From an uncultured Duncaniella sp. (GTDB lineage Bacteria; Bacteroidota; Bacteroidia; Bacteroidales; Muribaculaceae), in assembly GCA_910587515.1 (NCBI GenBank), contig CAJULW010000014.1:108051-172050 (forward strand): a DNA stretch of 64,000 nucleotides, in the 5' to 3' direction. A model generated the notes under the pieces. That model had not been told where the DNA came from and did no database searches. It was given only the letters and a program-made list of their open reading frames with translations. The translations under genes were made by a program, and so were the position numbers. Shown here in pieces: positions 16,744-25,685 of this stretch (the first letter of the stretch is position 1; every line of letters starts with the position of its first letter).

Positions 16744-19212
16744 ATGAACATATCATATAATTGGCTTAAAAAATACCTCGATTTCAACCTTAGTCCTGAT
16801 GAACTTGCAGCCGCGCTCACGTCGATAGGACTTGAGACAGGTTCGGTCGAGGAAGTCGAGTCAATCCGCGGAGGTCTCCGCGGGCTTGTCATTGGCAAAG
16901 TGCTTACATGCGTGGAACATCCCAACAGCGACCATCTCCATATAACGACGGTAGACCTCGGAGACGGGGCGGCAACACAAATCGTATGCGGGGCTCCGAA
17001 TGTAGCAGCCGGACAGACAGTGGTGGTAGCCACGGTCGGAACGACGCTTTATGACAGAGATCAGGAATTCGTGATAAAAAAATCAAAAATACGCGGCTCA
17101 GAATCGTTCGGCATGATATGTGCGGAAGACGAAATAGGCGTTGGGACATCACACGACGGCATAATAGTCATTTCCGATCCGGAAGTCAAACCCGGGACCC
17201 CGGCTGCGGAATATTACGGACTGACCTCGGACTATCTGCTCGAAGTCGACCTTACGCCTAACCGCATCGACGCAGCGTCACATTACGGTGTCGCTCGAGA
17301 CCTCGCGGCATGGATGTCAGCGCATAGTGAAGCGGCAAAGCTTCACCGCCCTACCGTAGACGCATTCGCTATTGAAGAAACCGACGGAGGCATCGACGTG
17401 ACAGTCGAAAACCGTGATGCCTGCCCGCGCTACACCGGTGTGACCGTCAAAGGGGTAAACGTAAAAGAATCGCCCAAGTGGCTAAAAGACGCATTAAATA
17501 CGATAGGCATCAGACCGATAAACAACATCGTCGACATAACCAACTATCTTCTTCATGCGATGGGACAACCGCTCCACTGTTTTGACGCAGCCAAAATAGC
17601 GGGAGAAAGGATCATTGTGAAAAATGCCATTGAAAGTGAAAAATTCGTCACTCTCGACGGTGTCGAACACACACTCGATTCTCGCGACCTCATGATATGC
17701 AATGCCGAGAAGCCAATGTGTATAGCCGGTGTATTCGGAGGACTCGACTCCGGTGTCACCGAAAACACAACCGATGTATTCCTTGAAAGCGCGTATTTCA
17801 ATCCGACATCCGTCCGTAAGACAGCCCGCAGACACGGTCTTAACACGGACTCGTCATTCCGATTCGAACGTGGTGTCGACCCCAACAATACACTCTATGT
17901 GCTCAAACTGGCGGCTCTGATGGTCAAAGAACTTGCAGGTGGCAAAATATGCGGCCCGCTTTGCGATCAATATCCATCCCAGATAGAACCGAAGGAAGTA
18001 TCTTTGGGCTTTGATTACCTCGACAGTCTAGTCGGCAAACACATTCCGACAGACACAATCACAGGCATACTCCGAAGCCTGGAAATGGAGCTGACAGAAA
18101 TTTCAGAAGACAGGGTCGTGATGAAAGTTCCGACCTATCGCGTAGACGTCACCCGTCCGTGCGATGTCGTTGAAGACGTGTTGCGCATCTACGGCTACAA
18201 CAATATCGAAATCAACAACAGTGTAAGGTCTGCCCTTTCCTCGAAAAGTTTCGAGGATGAAGACAACAGTCTGCGCAACCTTATCAGCGAACAGTTATGC
18301 GCAGAAGGATTCAACGAGATCCTCAACAATTCACTCACGGCAGAGTCTTATTACGAAAATAATGCCGAATATCCGACAGAACACTGCGTCAGGTTGCTGA
18401 ATCCGTTAAGCAACGATCTTAACGTAATGCGTCAGACCCTTTTGTTCGGAGGACTTGAATCTTTGAGCCATAACATCAACCGAAAAAGTCCGGATCTGGC
18501 CATGTTCGAATTCGGTAATGTCTACTTTTTCAACCCGCAAACCGAGCCGTCAACCGACAACATACTCGCGCCATACAGAGAACAATCACGCCTGGCTATA
18601 TGGATGACCGGAGCTCTTCGCCCGGGCAATTGGGCTCGCGCGGCACAGGAATCTTCGTTCTATGATCTCAAGGCAGTCGTCGGAAACATTTTCGCTCGTT
18701 TGGGCATAAATCCATCAGAAATCAAATATTCCGTATGCGACTCACAAATATATGCAAGCGCGCTTCACATAAACACAAAATCCGGAAAAACGCTCGGATC
18801 AATGGGGGTAATCAATAAAAAAACCGCCTCCAAATTCGAAATAAAACAAGAGGTGCTGTATTGCGAACTGGATTGGCACGCCCTTGTAAGCCTTGCCCTT
18901 AAAAAGAAAGTCACATATGCGGCATTGCCAAAGACCATGCCTGTCAAACGCGACCTTGCCCTCTTGCTCGACAAGTGTGTGAGCATGGAACAAGTGGAAT
19001 CTATAGTCCGGGAAAGTGAACGACGCCTGCTGAAAGACATCACATTGTTCGATGTTTATGAAGGCGAACATCTGCCAGAAGGCAAAAAATCATACGCAAT
19101 AGCAATCACTTTGCAGGATGATGAAAAGACTCTGCAGGACAAGCAGATCGAAGCAGTGATGAATAAGATCATCACGAATCTCACAAAAAAACTCGGAGCG
19201 GAACTAAGATAA
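16744..19212 (+). CDS. pheT: phenylalanyl-tRNA synthetase beta subunit
   Basis: Beta chain of the (alpha beta)2 PheRS that charges tRNA-Phe. The 822-aa protein has the full domain series: N-terminal B1 and tRNA-binding OB fold (about 40-150, IGKVLTCVEHPNSDHLHI), B3/B4 editing domain (about 210-400), B5 (about 405-475), catalytic-like core, and C-terminal FDX-ACB domain (about 725-820, MPVKRDLALLLDKCVSMEQV). The alpha subunit gene pheS is not in the window, so the two are split as is common in Bacteroidota. yebC follows at 74 bp. Confidence 0.97.
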   Translation: MNISYNWLKKYLDFNLSPDELAAALTSIGLETGSVEEVESIRGGLRGLVIGKVLTCVEHPNSDHLHITTVDLGDGAATQIVCGAPNVAAGQTVVVATVGTTLYDRDQEFVIKKSKIRGSESFGMICAEDEIGVGTSHDGIIVISDPEVKPGTPAAEYYGLTSDYLLEVDLTPNRIDAASHYGVARDLAAWMSAHSEAAKLHRPTVDAFAIEETDGGIDVTVENRDACPRYTGVTVKGVNVKESPKWLKDALNTIGIRPINNIVDITNYLLHAMGQPLHCFDAAKIAGERIIVKNAIESEKFVTLDGVEHTLDSRDLMICNAEKPMCIAGVFGGLDSGVTENTTDVFLESAYFNPTSVRKTARRHGLNTDSSFRFERGVDPNNTLYVLKLAALMVKELAGGKICGPLCDQYPSQIEPKEVSLGFDYLDSLVGKHIPTDTITGILRSLEMELTEISEDRVVMKVPTYRVDVTRPCDVVEDVLRIYGYNNIEINNSVRSALSSKSFEDEDNSLRNLISEQLCAEGFNEILNNSLTAESYYENNAEYPTEHCVRLLNPLSNDLNVMRQTLLFGGLESLSHNINRKSPDLAMFEFGNVYFFNPQTEPSTDNILAPYREQSRLAIWMTGALRPGNWARAAQESSFYDLKAVVGNIFARLGINPSEIKYSVCDSQIYASALHINTKSGKTLGSMGVINKKTASKFEIKQEVLYCELDWHALVSLALKKKVTYAALPKTMPVKRDLALLLDKCVSMEQVESIVRESERRLLKDITLFDVYEGEHLPEGKKSYAIAITLQDDEKTLQDKQIEAVMNKIITNLTKKLGAELR

Positions 19213-19286
19213 AAGATCCCGACCCGTAATCACACCCAACAGGAAAACAAGAAACAAATAAATAAAATCAATTGTAACTCACAACC

Positions 19287-20018
19287 ATGGGAAGAGCATT
19301 TGAATACCGCAAAGCACGTAAGCTAAAACGTTGGGGCAATATGTCACGAACATTTACCCGCATAGGCAAAGAAATCACTATCGCAGCAAAAGCTGGTGGT
19401 CCAGATCCATCCACCAATCCCCGCCTTCGCGCCTTAATGCAGAATGCCAAGGCGGCAAATATGCCTAAAGACACCGTTGAACGTGCAATCAAAAAGGCCA
19501 CAGACAAGGACGCTGGTGACTACAAGGAAATAACCTATGAGGGATACGGCCCACACGGAATCGCAATTTTCGTTGAAGCCGCGACTGACAACAACACACG
19601 TACTGTAGCCAACGTACGCTCATATTTCACCAAGCATGGTGGTACGCTCGGTACACAAGGCTCTCTTACGTTCCTGTTCGACCATAAAAGCGTTTTCAAG
19701 ATTCAACCCAAAGAAGGTGTAAGCCTTGAGGACCTCGAACTTGAACTAATCGATTATGGAGTCGACGAACTCGGACATGACGAAGACGAAGACGGCAACG
19801 AACAGATAGTTCTCTACGGTGCCTTCGAAGAATACTCGAACATACAAAAATACCTTGAAGACAACGGTTTCGAAATCATTTCATCTGAATTCGAACGTAT
19901 CCCCAACGATCTGAAAGAAGTAACGCCCGAACAACGTGCGGCAATCGAAAAACTTCTTGAAAAAATCGAGGAAGACGAGGATGTACAAAATGTATTCCAC
20001 AACATGAAGGAAGATTGA
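19287..20018 (+). CDS. YebC/PmpR (TACO1) family protein
   Basis: Members bind nucleic acid or the ribosome, acting as transcription regulators or as translation factors that relieve stalling at proline-rich stretches. The 243-aa protein opens with the family signature MGRAFEYRKARKLKRWGNMS and continues with DPSTNPRLRALMQNAKAANM. The DNA-binding-like N-terminal domain and two C-terminal domains are complete, and the tail is very acidic (EEDEDVQNVFHNM). A strong bidirectional terminator lies 45 bp downstream. Confidence 0.95.
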   Translation: MGRAFEYRKARKLKRWGNMSRTFTRIGKEITIAAKAGGPDPSTNPRLRALMQNAKAANMPKDTVERAIKKATDKDAGDYKEITYEGYGPHGIAIFVEAATDNNTRTVANVRSYFTKHGGTLGTQGSLTFLFDHKSVFKIQPKEGVSLEDLELELIDYGVDELGHDEDEDGNEQIVLYGAFEEYSNIQKYLEDNGFEIISSEFERIPNDLKEVTPEQRAAIEKLLEKIEEDEDVQNVFHNMKED

Positions 20019-20062
20019 TAAATGATCAAACTTCGATAAAGACTCCGATATCACAAGCATCT

Positions 20063-20113
20063 ATAAAGACACGACAGCCGCGGGCAATTGTTCCGCGGAT
20101 GTCGTGTCTTTAT
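20063..20113. terminator. bidirectional terminator between yebC and the AlkD-like gene
   Basis: A 14-bp perfect outer stem (20063-20076 with 20100-20113, arm ATAAAGACACGACA) is extended inward by a CCGCGG pairing. It lies between convergent genes and is flanked by A/T on both sides. Confidence 0.8.
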
Positions 20114-20134
20114 CATTGATCATAGAACAATCCG

Positions 20135-20677
20135 TCAATCAAGGATAAAAGATATTTCCTCGAGCATGGCCCGACACAGCGGTTGCGTGAGAGGATGATT
20201 GGACTCAATCTCAGCTTCTACGAACGGCTTTATCTCATCAGGACGCGAGTAAAGCAGATTGAACATAAGCCGGAAAGCTCCGTAACGCTCCATATCGGAT
20301 GAAGATGCAGAAGCGTCAACGGCTATATCCATAGCGAACGGCAGATTGCGCAACAGCCTATGACATAAAATATCACAAACTTCAATCGTACACGCCTCAC
20401 GAAGCATTTCAGCCGCTCGGGTTTTGGTCAACAACTCAGGCGGATAAATCATAGGCGCAAGCAACATACTTTCACGTGTCCGACGGTCCGCCCATAATTC
20501 TTCTGCAAGATCTCCAGACAACGGCAGATCTTTCGCTATCTCAACTATCTGGGGGAGATTTAATCCGAACACCATGTTATATTGAAGGCCGCCACGACGT
20601 ATCGTATCCGCCACGACTCCGTTACGCATCGCAAAAAAACGACGTTTGATCTGCTGTATCTGGTTGAAATCAGTCAT
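20135..20677 (-). CDS. AlkD-like HEAT-repeat protein (DNA alkylation repair family?)
   Basis: A 180-aa cytosolic, mostly helical protein. The stretch FAMRNGVVADTIRRGG near the start, the ELWADRRTRESMLLAPMIY segment near 68-86 and repeating amphipathic helices resemble the HEAT-repeat DNA alkylation repair enzymes (PF08713), but it is shorter than typical AlkD (about 230 aa). Catalytic Trp/Asp residues cannot be placed with confidence, so it may be a non-catalytic relative. I chose ATG 20677 (MTDFNQIQQ) over 20698. It is a single gene, convergent with yebC and divergent from the patatin gene. Confidence 0.5.
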   Translation of the reverse strand: MTDFNQIQQIKRRFFAMRNGVVADTIRRGGLQYNMVFGLNLPQIVEIAKDLPLSGDLAEELWADRRTRESMLLAPMIYPPELLTKTRAAEMLREACTIEVCDILCHRLLRNLPFAMDIAVDASASSSDMERYGAFRLMFNLLYSRPDEIKPFVEAEIESNHPLTQPLCRAMLEEISFILD

Positions 20678-20795
20678 GAACCTAAAATATATTGACAACG
20701 GTCGGAATACGGCTATCCAAAACCGGAGATTAAAATTAGACTCAACAAAATTACTGAATTTTAATCATTTTTTATTTGTCAATTGTTAAAATACT

Positions 20796-23165
20796 ATGAA
20801 ACATCTTGCTTTACTTACATTCATTATATTCAGCGCAATTACATTAAATGCCGGAACCGACATGAAAAGTGTACAGTCCATGGTTGTGGATACAAACGGA
20901 TTTATGACAGCCGGACCAGGTATCGGCAAACCTCCCCGCCCGTCACATCCGACAGTAGGCCTCGTGCTCAGTGGTGGTGGAGCCAAAGGGATAGCGCATA
21001 TCGGAATCATACAGGCTCTTGAGGACAATGATATACCTATCGACTATATTACAGGAACCTCCATGGGAGCTGTCGTAGGAGGCCTATACGCATCCGGCTA
21101 TTCACCAAAAGAGATGCTTGAACTGATCGCGTCCAAAGGATTTGCACATTGGAGCACAGGTAAAATAGACCCTGAATACACGTATTTTTTCACATCTCAC
21201 CGAGACACTCCGTCGTTTGTCACTCTCAATCTCGGAAAAGATTCGACACAGATCACATCTGTTCTCCCTATAAGTCTCATCAATCCTATACCGATGAACT
21301 ATGCCTTCATGGAGATATTTTCACCTTACACAGTACAGTGCGGGGCGGATTTCAACCGATTGTTCGTTCCTTTCCGATGTGTCACTTCCGATGTATATAC
21401 CAAAAAGAAAGTCGTGCTCGGAAGAGGCCCGCTCGGTGACGCAGTTCGAATGTCCATGTCATTCCCAATGATATTCGAACCGATCGAACTCAACGGGGTG
21501 CCAATGTATGACGGTGGCATATACGACAACTATCCGGTAGATGTAATGATGGAAGATTTCGCTCCCGACGCAGTGATAGGCGTTAACGTAGGTGCCGGAA
21601 AATCGGCACCTAGCTCTCGAAATATGATGGATCAGCTCGAAGAAATGATAATGCAACCAAACGACTATCCTTTTCCGGACAAAACAGGAATAAACATCCG
21701 TATCAACCTTGACGAATTCGGGCTGCTTGCGTTCGACCGATATCAAGACATATATGACATAGGCTATAAAAGGGGGCTTGAGATGATGGACTCGATCAAA
21801 GCGAAAATACCACAACGTATCGCAAAAGCGACTGTTGACGCGGAACGCAAAGAATTTAAAAAGTCCACCCCCCAGGTAAGAATCGACAAAGTCACGGTCG
21901 ACGGAGGTACGGAGACCGAAAATAAATACCTTCAATCGTTTTTCACTCACAGCCACAAAACACTTGACCTCACAAAAGGCCGCGATGCTTATTATCGGGC
22001 CGTAAGTTCCGGCCAGTTGCAAAATTTTGTGCCCACACCGATGTATAATGTCCGCGACAGCGTCATCGACCTAAAGTTCAAAGCAATAATCAAAGACCCT
22101 TTCACCATCGGAGTCGGCGGATATATATCTTCGTCGACAAACAGCATGCTATTTTTCAACACCGGTTACAACACTCTAAATTTCAACTCCATAAAAGCAA
22201 ACATAAACGCATGGCTCGGGCAGAGTTATATGGCTGCCGAAGGAGACTTCAGTCTTCTGTTGAATTCACGCAGACCATCGGCTATCGTTCTTCGGGCCGA
22301 GACCTCCCGACAGTCATATCATGAGACCGAAGAACTTTTCTATCGCATCCACGAGCCTGATTTCATACACAAATCCGAGAGCTTCGTACGTGTCTTCTAC
22401 GCCACAGCCCCGACATTGCGTTCGGAACTGACCACCGGTGTCGGCTTAGGTCACCTTACCGATAAATATCATGTCGACATACTTGACAGCGACCCGGAAA
22501 AAGGCCGAGACAAAGGCATCTTCAATCTCGGAGAAGCCTTTGTCGAATGGGAACACAACACGCTTGACAACCAATACAACCCCACAGAAGGTGTTTCTCT
22601 GTCAACATCTATCCTCGGTGTTATCGGAAAATATCATTATTATCCCTCAGCCTCTGACGCCAAAGGCCATCAACAAAATCTGTCATGGCTGCAGGCGAAA
22701 GTCTCAGCATCCAACTATTTCAATATCGACAAACATCTCTCACTCGGCCTGATAGGCAATGTCCTCCTTTCAACCCGCAAACTGCTACCGACCTACGACG
22801 CGTCAATCGTCGCAGCCGAAGCCTTCCATCCCACTCCGTCGAGCTACAACTACTTCAACACCAAATTACGTGCGAACTCCTTTGTGACAGCTGGATTGGC
22901 CCCCATACTGAAAATATCCGGATCTGTCCAACTACGCGGCTCTTTCCACTGCTTCATGCCTTTACGAAAAATAATCTATGACAGAGGCCCGGCATACGGA
23001 AAATGGTTCTCCAATCCCGAATTTTTCGGGGAGCTCCAAGCCGTCGTATCGCTTCCGTTCGGTTCCATAAGCGCGTATGGCAACTACACCTCATCCCATA
23101 CCGACAATTGGAATTTCGGCATATCTATCGGTGCTTTCATATTAGCACCGAAATTCCTGAAATAA
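20796..23165 (+). CDS. patatin-like phospholipase with C-terminal outer-membrane barrel (type Vd-like)
   Basis: A 789-aa exported protein. A signal peptide (about 1-19) is followed by a patatin domain at about 52-270. This has GGGAKGIAHIG (oxyanion loop), the nucleophile Ser89 in GTSMG and catalytic Asp239 in DGG. A POTRA-like segment near 360-430 (VRIDKVTVDGGTETENKYLQ) precedes a BamA/TamA-type 16-strand-like barrel to the C-terminus (ends GAFILAPKFLK). This is the order seen in type Vd autotransporters such as PlpD, so the lipase may be displayed or released at the cell surface. The HAD gene ends only 4 bp away on the opposite strand. Confidence 0.9.
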   Translation: MKHLALLTFIIFSAITLNAGTDMKSVQSMVVDTNGFMTAGPGIGKPPRPSHPTVGLVLSGGGAKGIAHIGIIQALEDNDIPIDYITGTSMGAVVGGLYASGYSPKEMLELIASKGFAHWSTGKIDPEYTYFFTSHRDTPSFVTLNLGKDSTQITSVLPISLINPIPMNYAFMEIFSPYTVQCGADFNRLFVPFRCVTSDVYTKKKVVLGRGPLGDAVRMSMSFPMIFEPIELNGVPMYDGGIYDNYPVDVMMEDFAPDAVIGVNVGAGKSAPSSRNMMDQLEEMIMQPNDYPFPDKTGINIRINLDEFGLLAFDRYQDIYDIGYKRGLEMMDSIKAKIPQRIAKATVDAERKEFKKSTPQVRIDKVTVDGGTETENKYLQSFFTHSHKTLDLTKGRDAYYRAVSSGQLQNFVPTPMYNVRDSVIDLKFKAIIKDPFTIGVGGYISSSTNSMLFFNTGYNTLNFNSIKANINAWLGQSYMAAEGDFSLLLNSRRPSAIVLRAETSRQSYHETEELFYRIHEPDFIHKSESFVRVFYATAPTLRSELTTGVGLGHLTDKYHVDILDSDPEKGRDKGIFNLGEAFVEWEHNTLDNQYNPTEGVSLSTSILGVIGKYHYYPSASDAKGHQQNLSWLQAKVSASNYFNIDKHLSLGLIGNVLLSTRKLLPTYDASIVAAEAFHPTPSSYNYFNTKLRANSFVTAGLAPILKISGSVQLRGSFHCFMPLRKIIYDRGPAYGKWFSNPEFFGELQAVVSLPFGSISAYGNYTSSHTDNWNFGISIGAFILAPKFLK

Positions 23166-23169
23166 CAGT

Positions 23170-23811
23170 CTATCCCGGAGGCCATTGGCGTCCCTTTATC
23201 CACTTGGCCTGGCAACCTATGGATAATGCCGGCAAAATATCTTTAGAATAGCTGTCACCGACCACCAACACATGCTCCGGCTGAAGTCCCAAAGCCTCAA
23301 CACCAAGACGGAATATGGCCGGATCAGGCTTACGCACCCCGACCGAAGCACTTTCTATAACGGCCTTAAAATATATGTCGATACCGAAATCCGATATCAC
23401 CGTATCCAGATTTCCATAGAAATTCGAAACAATAGCCAAAGGATAACGCTTTGACAATTTGGCAAGCACCGGCTTTGCCTCGTCAGTACAGTATTTCGCT
23501 TTTGTATAACAATATCCCGCAATGGCATCAACATAGCCTGATGAATCAAACGGAACTCCAAGATAGCGTAATTGGACCGCAACCTTTTTACGCATCAGTT
23601 CAAGGAAATTGTCGGAATATGCAACCACCCCATCCACGGCCAATTCACGCTCCCCTTCTATATAAGCCTCCTTGAAAGATTCGACGTCCACTCTAAGGCC
23701 TGCGGCTCTATATGCTTCAAGTATTATATGACTCCAATGGTCACCGCGACTGTCAAGAGTGCCACCGTAATCAAAAATCATACCTTTTATGTCAATATTG
23801 GCCATCGTCAA
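23170..23811 (-). CDS. HAD-superfamily phosphatase, last gene of the lipid operon
   Basis: A 213-aa soluble HAD hydrolase. Motif I is FDYGGTLD with nucleophile Asp14; the usual acid/base Asp two residues later is Gly. Motif II is SNFYG, motif III has Lys in RKPDPAIF, and motif IV is VVGDSYSKD. The Gly variant weakens phosphatase acid catalysis in many HADs but also occurs in active ones. The start overlaps the preceding transferase gene by 20 bp (ATG 23805 is an alternative), implying translational coupling. By position it could dephosphorylate a soluble or lipid phospho-intermediate of the pathway. That role is inference. Confidence 0.8.
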   Translation of the reverse strand: MTMANIDIKGMIFDYGGTLDSRGDHWSHIILEAYRAAGLRVDVESFKEAYIEGERELAVDGVVAYSDNFLELMRKKVAVQLRYLGVPFDSSGYVDAIAGYCYTKAKYCTDEAKPVLAKLSKRYPLAIVSNFYGNLDTVISDFGIDIYFKAVIESASVGVRKPDPAIFRLGVEALGLQPEHVLVVGDSYSKDILPALSIGCQAKWIKGRQWPPG

Positions 23812-24736
23812 GACTGTTTACTAATTTTCTGCACATACGTTCATGCCGGTATATCATATAGACCAACAAGACGTTGAACACCGTCAGCTCCACCAGGAAG
23901 TACAACCATGGCTGCCCGAAAAAAATTACTGTGAACAGAACTATCGTACGCCAATTAAATGACAATATGTTGGTATACTTCATCAATGGCAAAGAAGACC
24001 TCCGGAAATCATCTCGGAACGCTTTCGGAATCCCGTTGTCAGGAAAGCGTCTTTGCAGTTCTCTCCTCAGAGACTGCATGGCCGGTGAAACCGCCTCCTG
24101 CCTACGCGTATAGCCCAAATAGACAGCCATGGAGATCCTACGCCAAAGGCCTATGCGGCCACCGGATCGTTCAGCGTCAATCTGCCGCTTCAGACTGTCT
24201 GTGTTGTCAAGTTCGCTTCCATCTGCCCCTTTAATGAAATACAGATGAAACTGACGATAATAGTCTGCCATCGCTGCCTGTTGTGCATGACATATACCAG
24301 TAACGACAGCCATCACCCACAACACCCAGACATGAGAGGAAAAAAACGGGGAGAAGGTGTTTTCCCTCAATATTATGGAAATGTATATCGCCACAAACCA
24401 AATATCTCCGCAAAGACCGTCAAGAATACGTCCGAGGCGCGAATAGCTGCCTGTCAGGCGCGCCAGCTGGCCGTCGGCACTGTCAAAACTGTTAGCCCAC
24501 ACGAGCAACGACATTCCGATGACGTTTATCCACAATTCGGGAAAATAGAACAACACGCCCGCTGCTATGCCAAGAAATATCGCCATGATCGTAATCGTGT
24601 TAGGCGATATTCCAAGATAGGCTGCAAGTCGCGCCCACAGATATCCTACAGGACGATAGAACACAAGATCTATGCCCTCCTCCGTGTCCATTGACTTCAG
24701 TGACCTTCGATAGTCGTCTCTTAATCCTCGAATCAT
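23792..24736 (-). CDS. divergent CDP-alcohol phosphatidyltransferase family protein
   Basis: A 314-aa integral membrane enzyme of the CDP-alcohol phosphotransferase superfamily. Asp85, Asp88, Gly89, Ala92, Arg93, Gly102 and Asp106 match D-xx-DG-xx-AR-x8-G-xxx-D. The last catalytic Asp is Asp111, one residue later than usual (D-xxxx-D in DGLCGD). An N-terminal soluble segment of about 25 residues and a long cytosolic insert (about 160-235) also set it apart from the canonical enzyme at 25686. It overlaps both neighbours (ATGA-type junction with the AUR1-like gene, 20 bp with the HAD gene). It may use a CDP-linked head group supplied by the nucleotidyltransferase at 28349. Confidence 0.82.
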   Translation of the reverse strand: MIRGLRDDYRRSLKSMDTEEGIDLVFYRPVGYLWARLAAYLGISPNTITIMAIFLGIAAGVLFYFPELWINVIGMSLLVWANSFDSADGQLARLTGSYSRLGRILDGLCGDIWFVAIYISIILRENTFSPFFSSHVWVLWVMAVVTGICHAQQAAMADYYRQFHLYFIKGADGSELDNTDSLKRQIDAERSGGRIGLWRRISMAVYLGYTRRQEAVSPAMQSLRRELQRRFPDNGIPKAFRDDFRRSSLPLMKYTNILSFNWRTIVLFTVIFFGQPWLYFLVELTVFNVLLVYMIYRHERMCRKLVNSLDDGQY

Positions 24737-25680
24737 TTATAGTATGATGGAGAAGATATGTAACGGCTATATGAGGAAATAAAACGGGAAAACACAGGGA
24801 TCCGCATCAATATTCCCTCAAAAAACATAACTCCGAGCAACGTGCACAATATGCCGGCCATCACATCTATTATATAATGATGAGATGTATATACGGCCGT
24901 AAACCATATTCCCACACAAATAACCGCGAAAAGCGATCTGAGCCACCAACCGCAACGCGCGCGAAGCGAATAGATGAAAGCCACAAGCATATATGCGGCA
25001 TGTAGCGACGGCAATGCAGCGAAGACGTTCGAGTTACGTGAGTAAAGGCCATGGAAAATCCCCAACCCGGTCATGTCGTCCCAGCGACCAAGCCCGGCCA
25101 CTTCCCCCGGAGTGCCGGGAATAAAATCGAAACCGTGCATGGCCACATACCACGGTGGAGCGGCCGGATGGACATAGTAGAACGCGAAACCTATCAGATT
25201 GACCAAAAGAAAAACGATCGAAAAATGAAGATAAACGCTATATTGACGTTTGAAATACAGCCACAGCCCGAATAAAATGGGAACCGGAACCCAACACAGA
25301 TAAAAGAGTCCCGCGAGAAAATCCATCACAGCAGACGAATGTATGGAAAAATATTCGTTTGGCGTAAGAGTACCCGCGGCTGTCGTTATGCCGAACATAC
25401 CTTTCTCCGCCTCATATAGAGAACGTATATCCACCGGATTTACCTCATAATTAGGCAATATGTTCATCCAATCGTACGATATGCCAAAAATTGCGAACGG
25501 AAGAAGTGCGACAACAAGCCGTCGGGTCGTGGCCGTAACAAAAAGCAGAGCGGCCAAAAGGACAGCGATATATAAATGCTCCGGACGGAAACCGACAAAG
25601 ACGCACGTGACGGACAACCAAAGCAAAATGGACGGAACGATCACACCGATCTCCCGACGTGTGGGTAGATATATAGCCAT
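24733..25680 (-). CDS. AUR1-like inositol phosphorylceramide synthase homologue (PAP2 superfamily)
   Basis: A 315-aa polytopic membrane protein with about 8 helices. The three PAP2/AUR1 motifs are clear: HPAAPPWY at 171-178, PSLHAAY at 224-230 with His227, and SHHYIIDVMAG at 266-276 with His268 and Asp272. Yeast AUR1 moves phosphoinositol from phosphatidylinositol to ceramide; Bacteroides homologues are linked to inositol phosphorylceramide-type sphingolipids. In this operon it would accept the product of the upstream phosphatidyltransferase. The gene follows that transferase at 5 bp and overlaps the next by 4 bp. The acceptor and the head group are inferred. Confidence 0.85.
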   Translation of the reverse strand: MAIYLPTRREIGVIVPSILLWLSVTCVFVGFRPEHLYIAVLLAALLFVTATTRRLVVALLPFAIFGISYDWMNILPNYEVNPVDIRSLYEAEKGMFGITTAAGTLTPNEYFSIHSSAVMDFLAGLFYLCWVPVPILFGLWLYFKRQYSVYLHFSIVFLLVNLIGFAFYYVHPAAPPWYVAMHGFDFIPGTPGEVAGLGRWDDMTGLGIFHGLYSRNSNVFAALPSLHAAYMLVAFIYSLRARCGWWLRSLFAVICVGIWFTAVYTSHHYIIDVMAGILCTLLGVMFFEGILMRIPVFSRFISSYSRYISSPSYYK

Positions 25681-25685
25681 TATGG

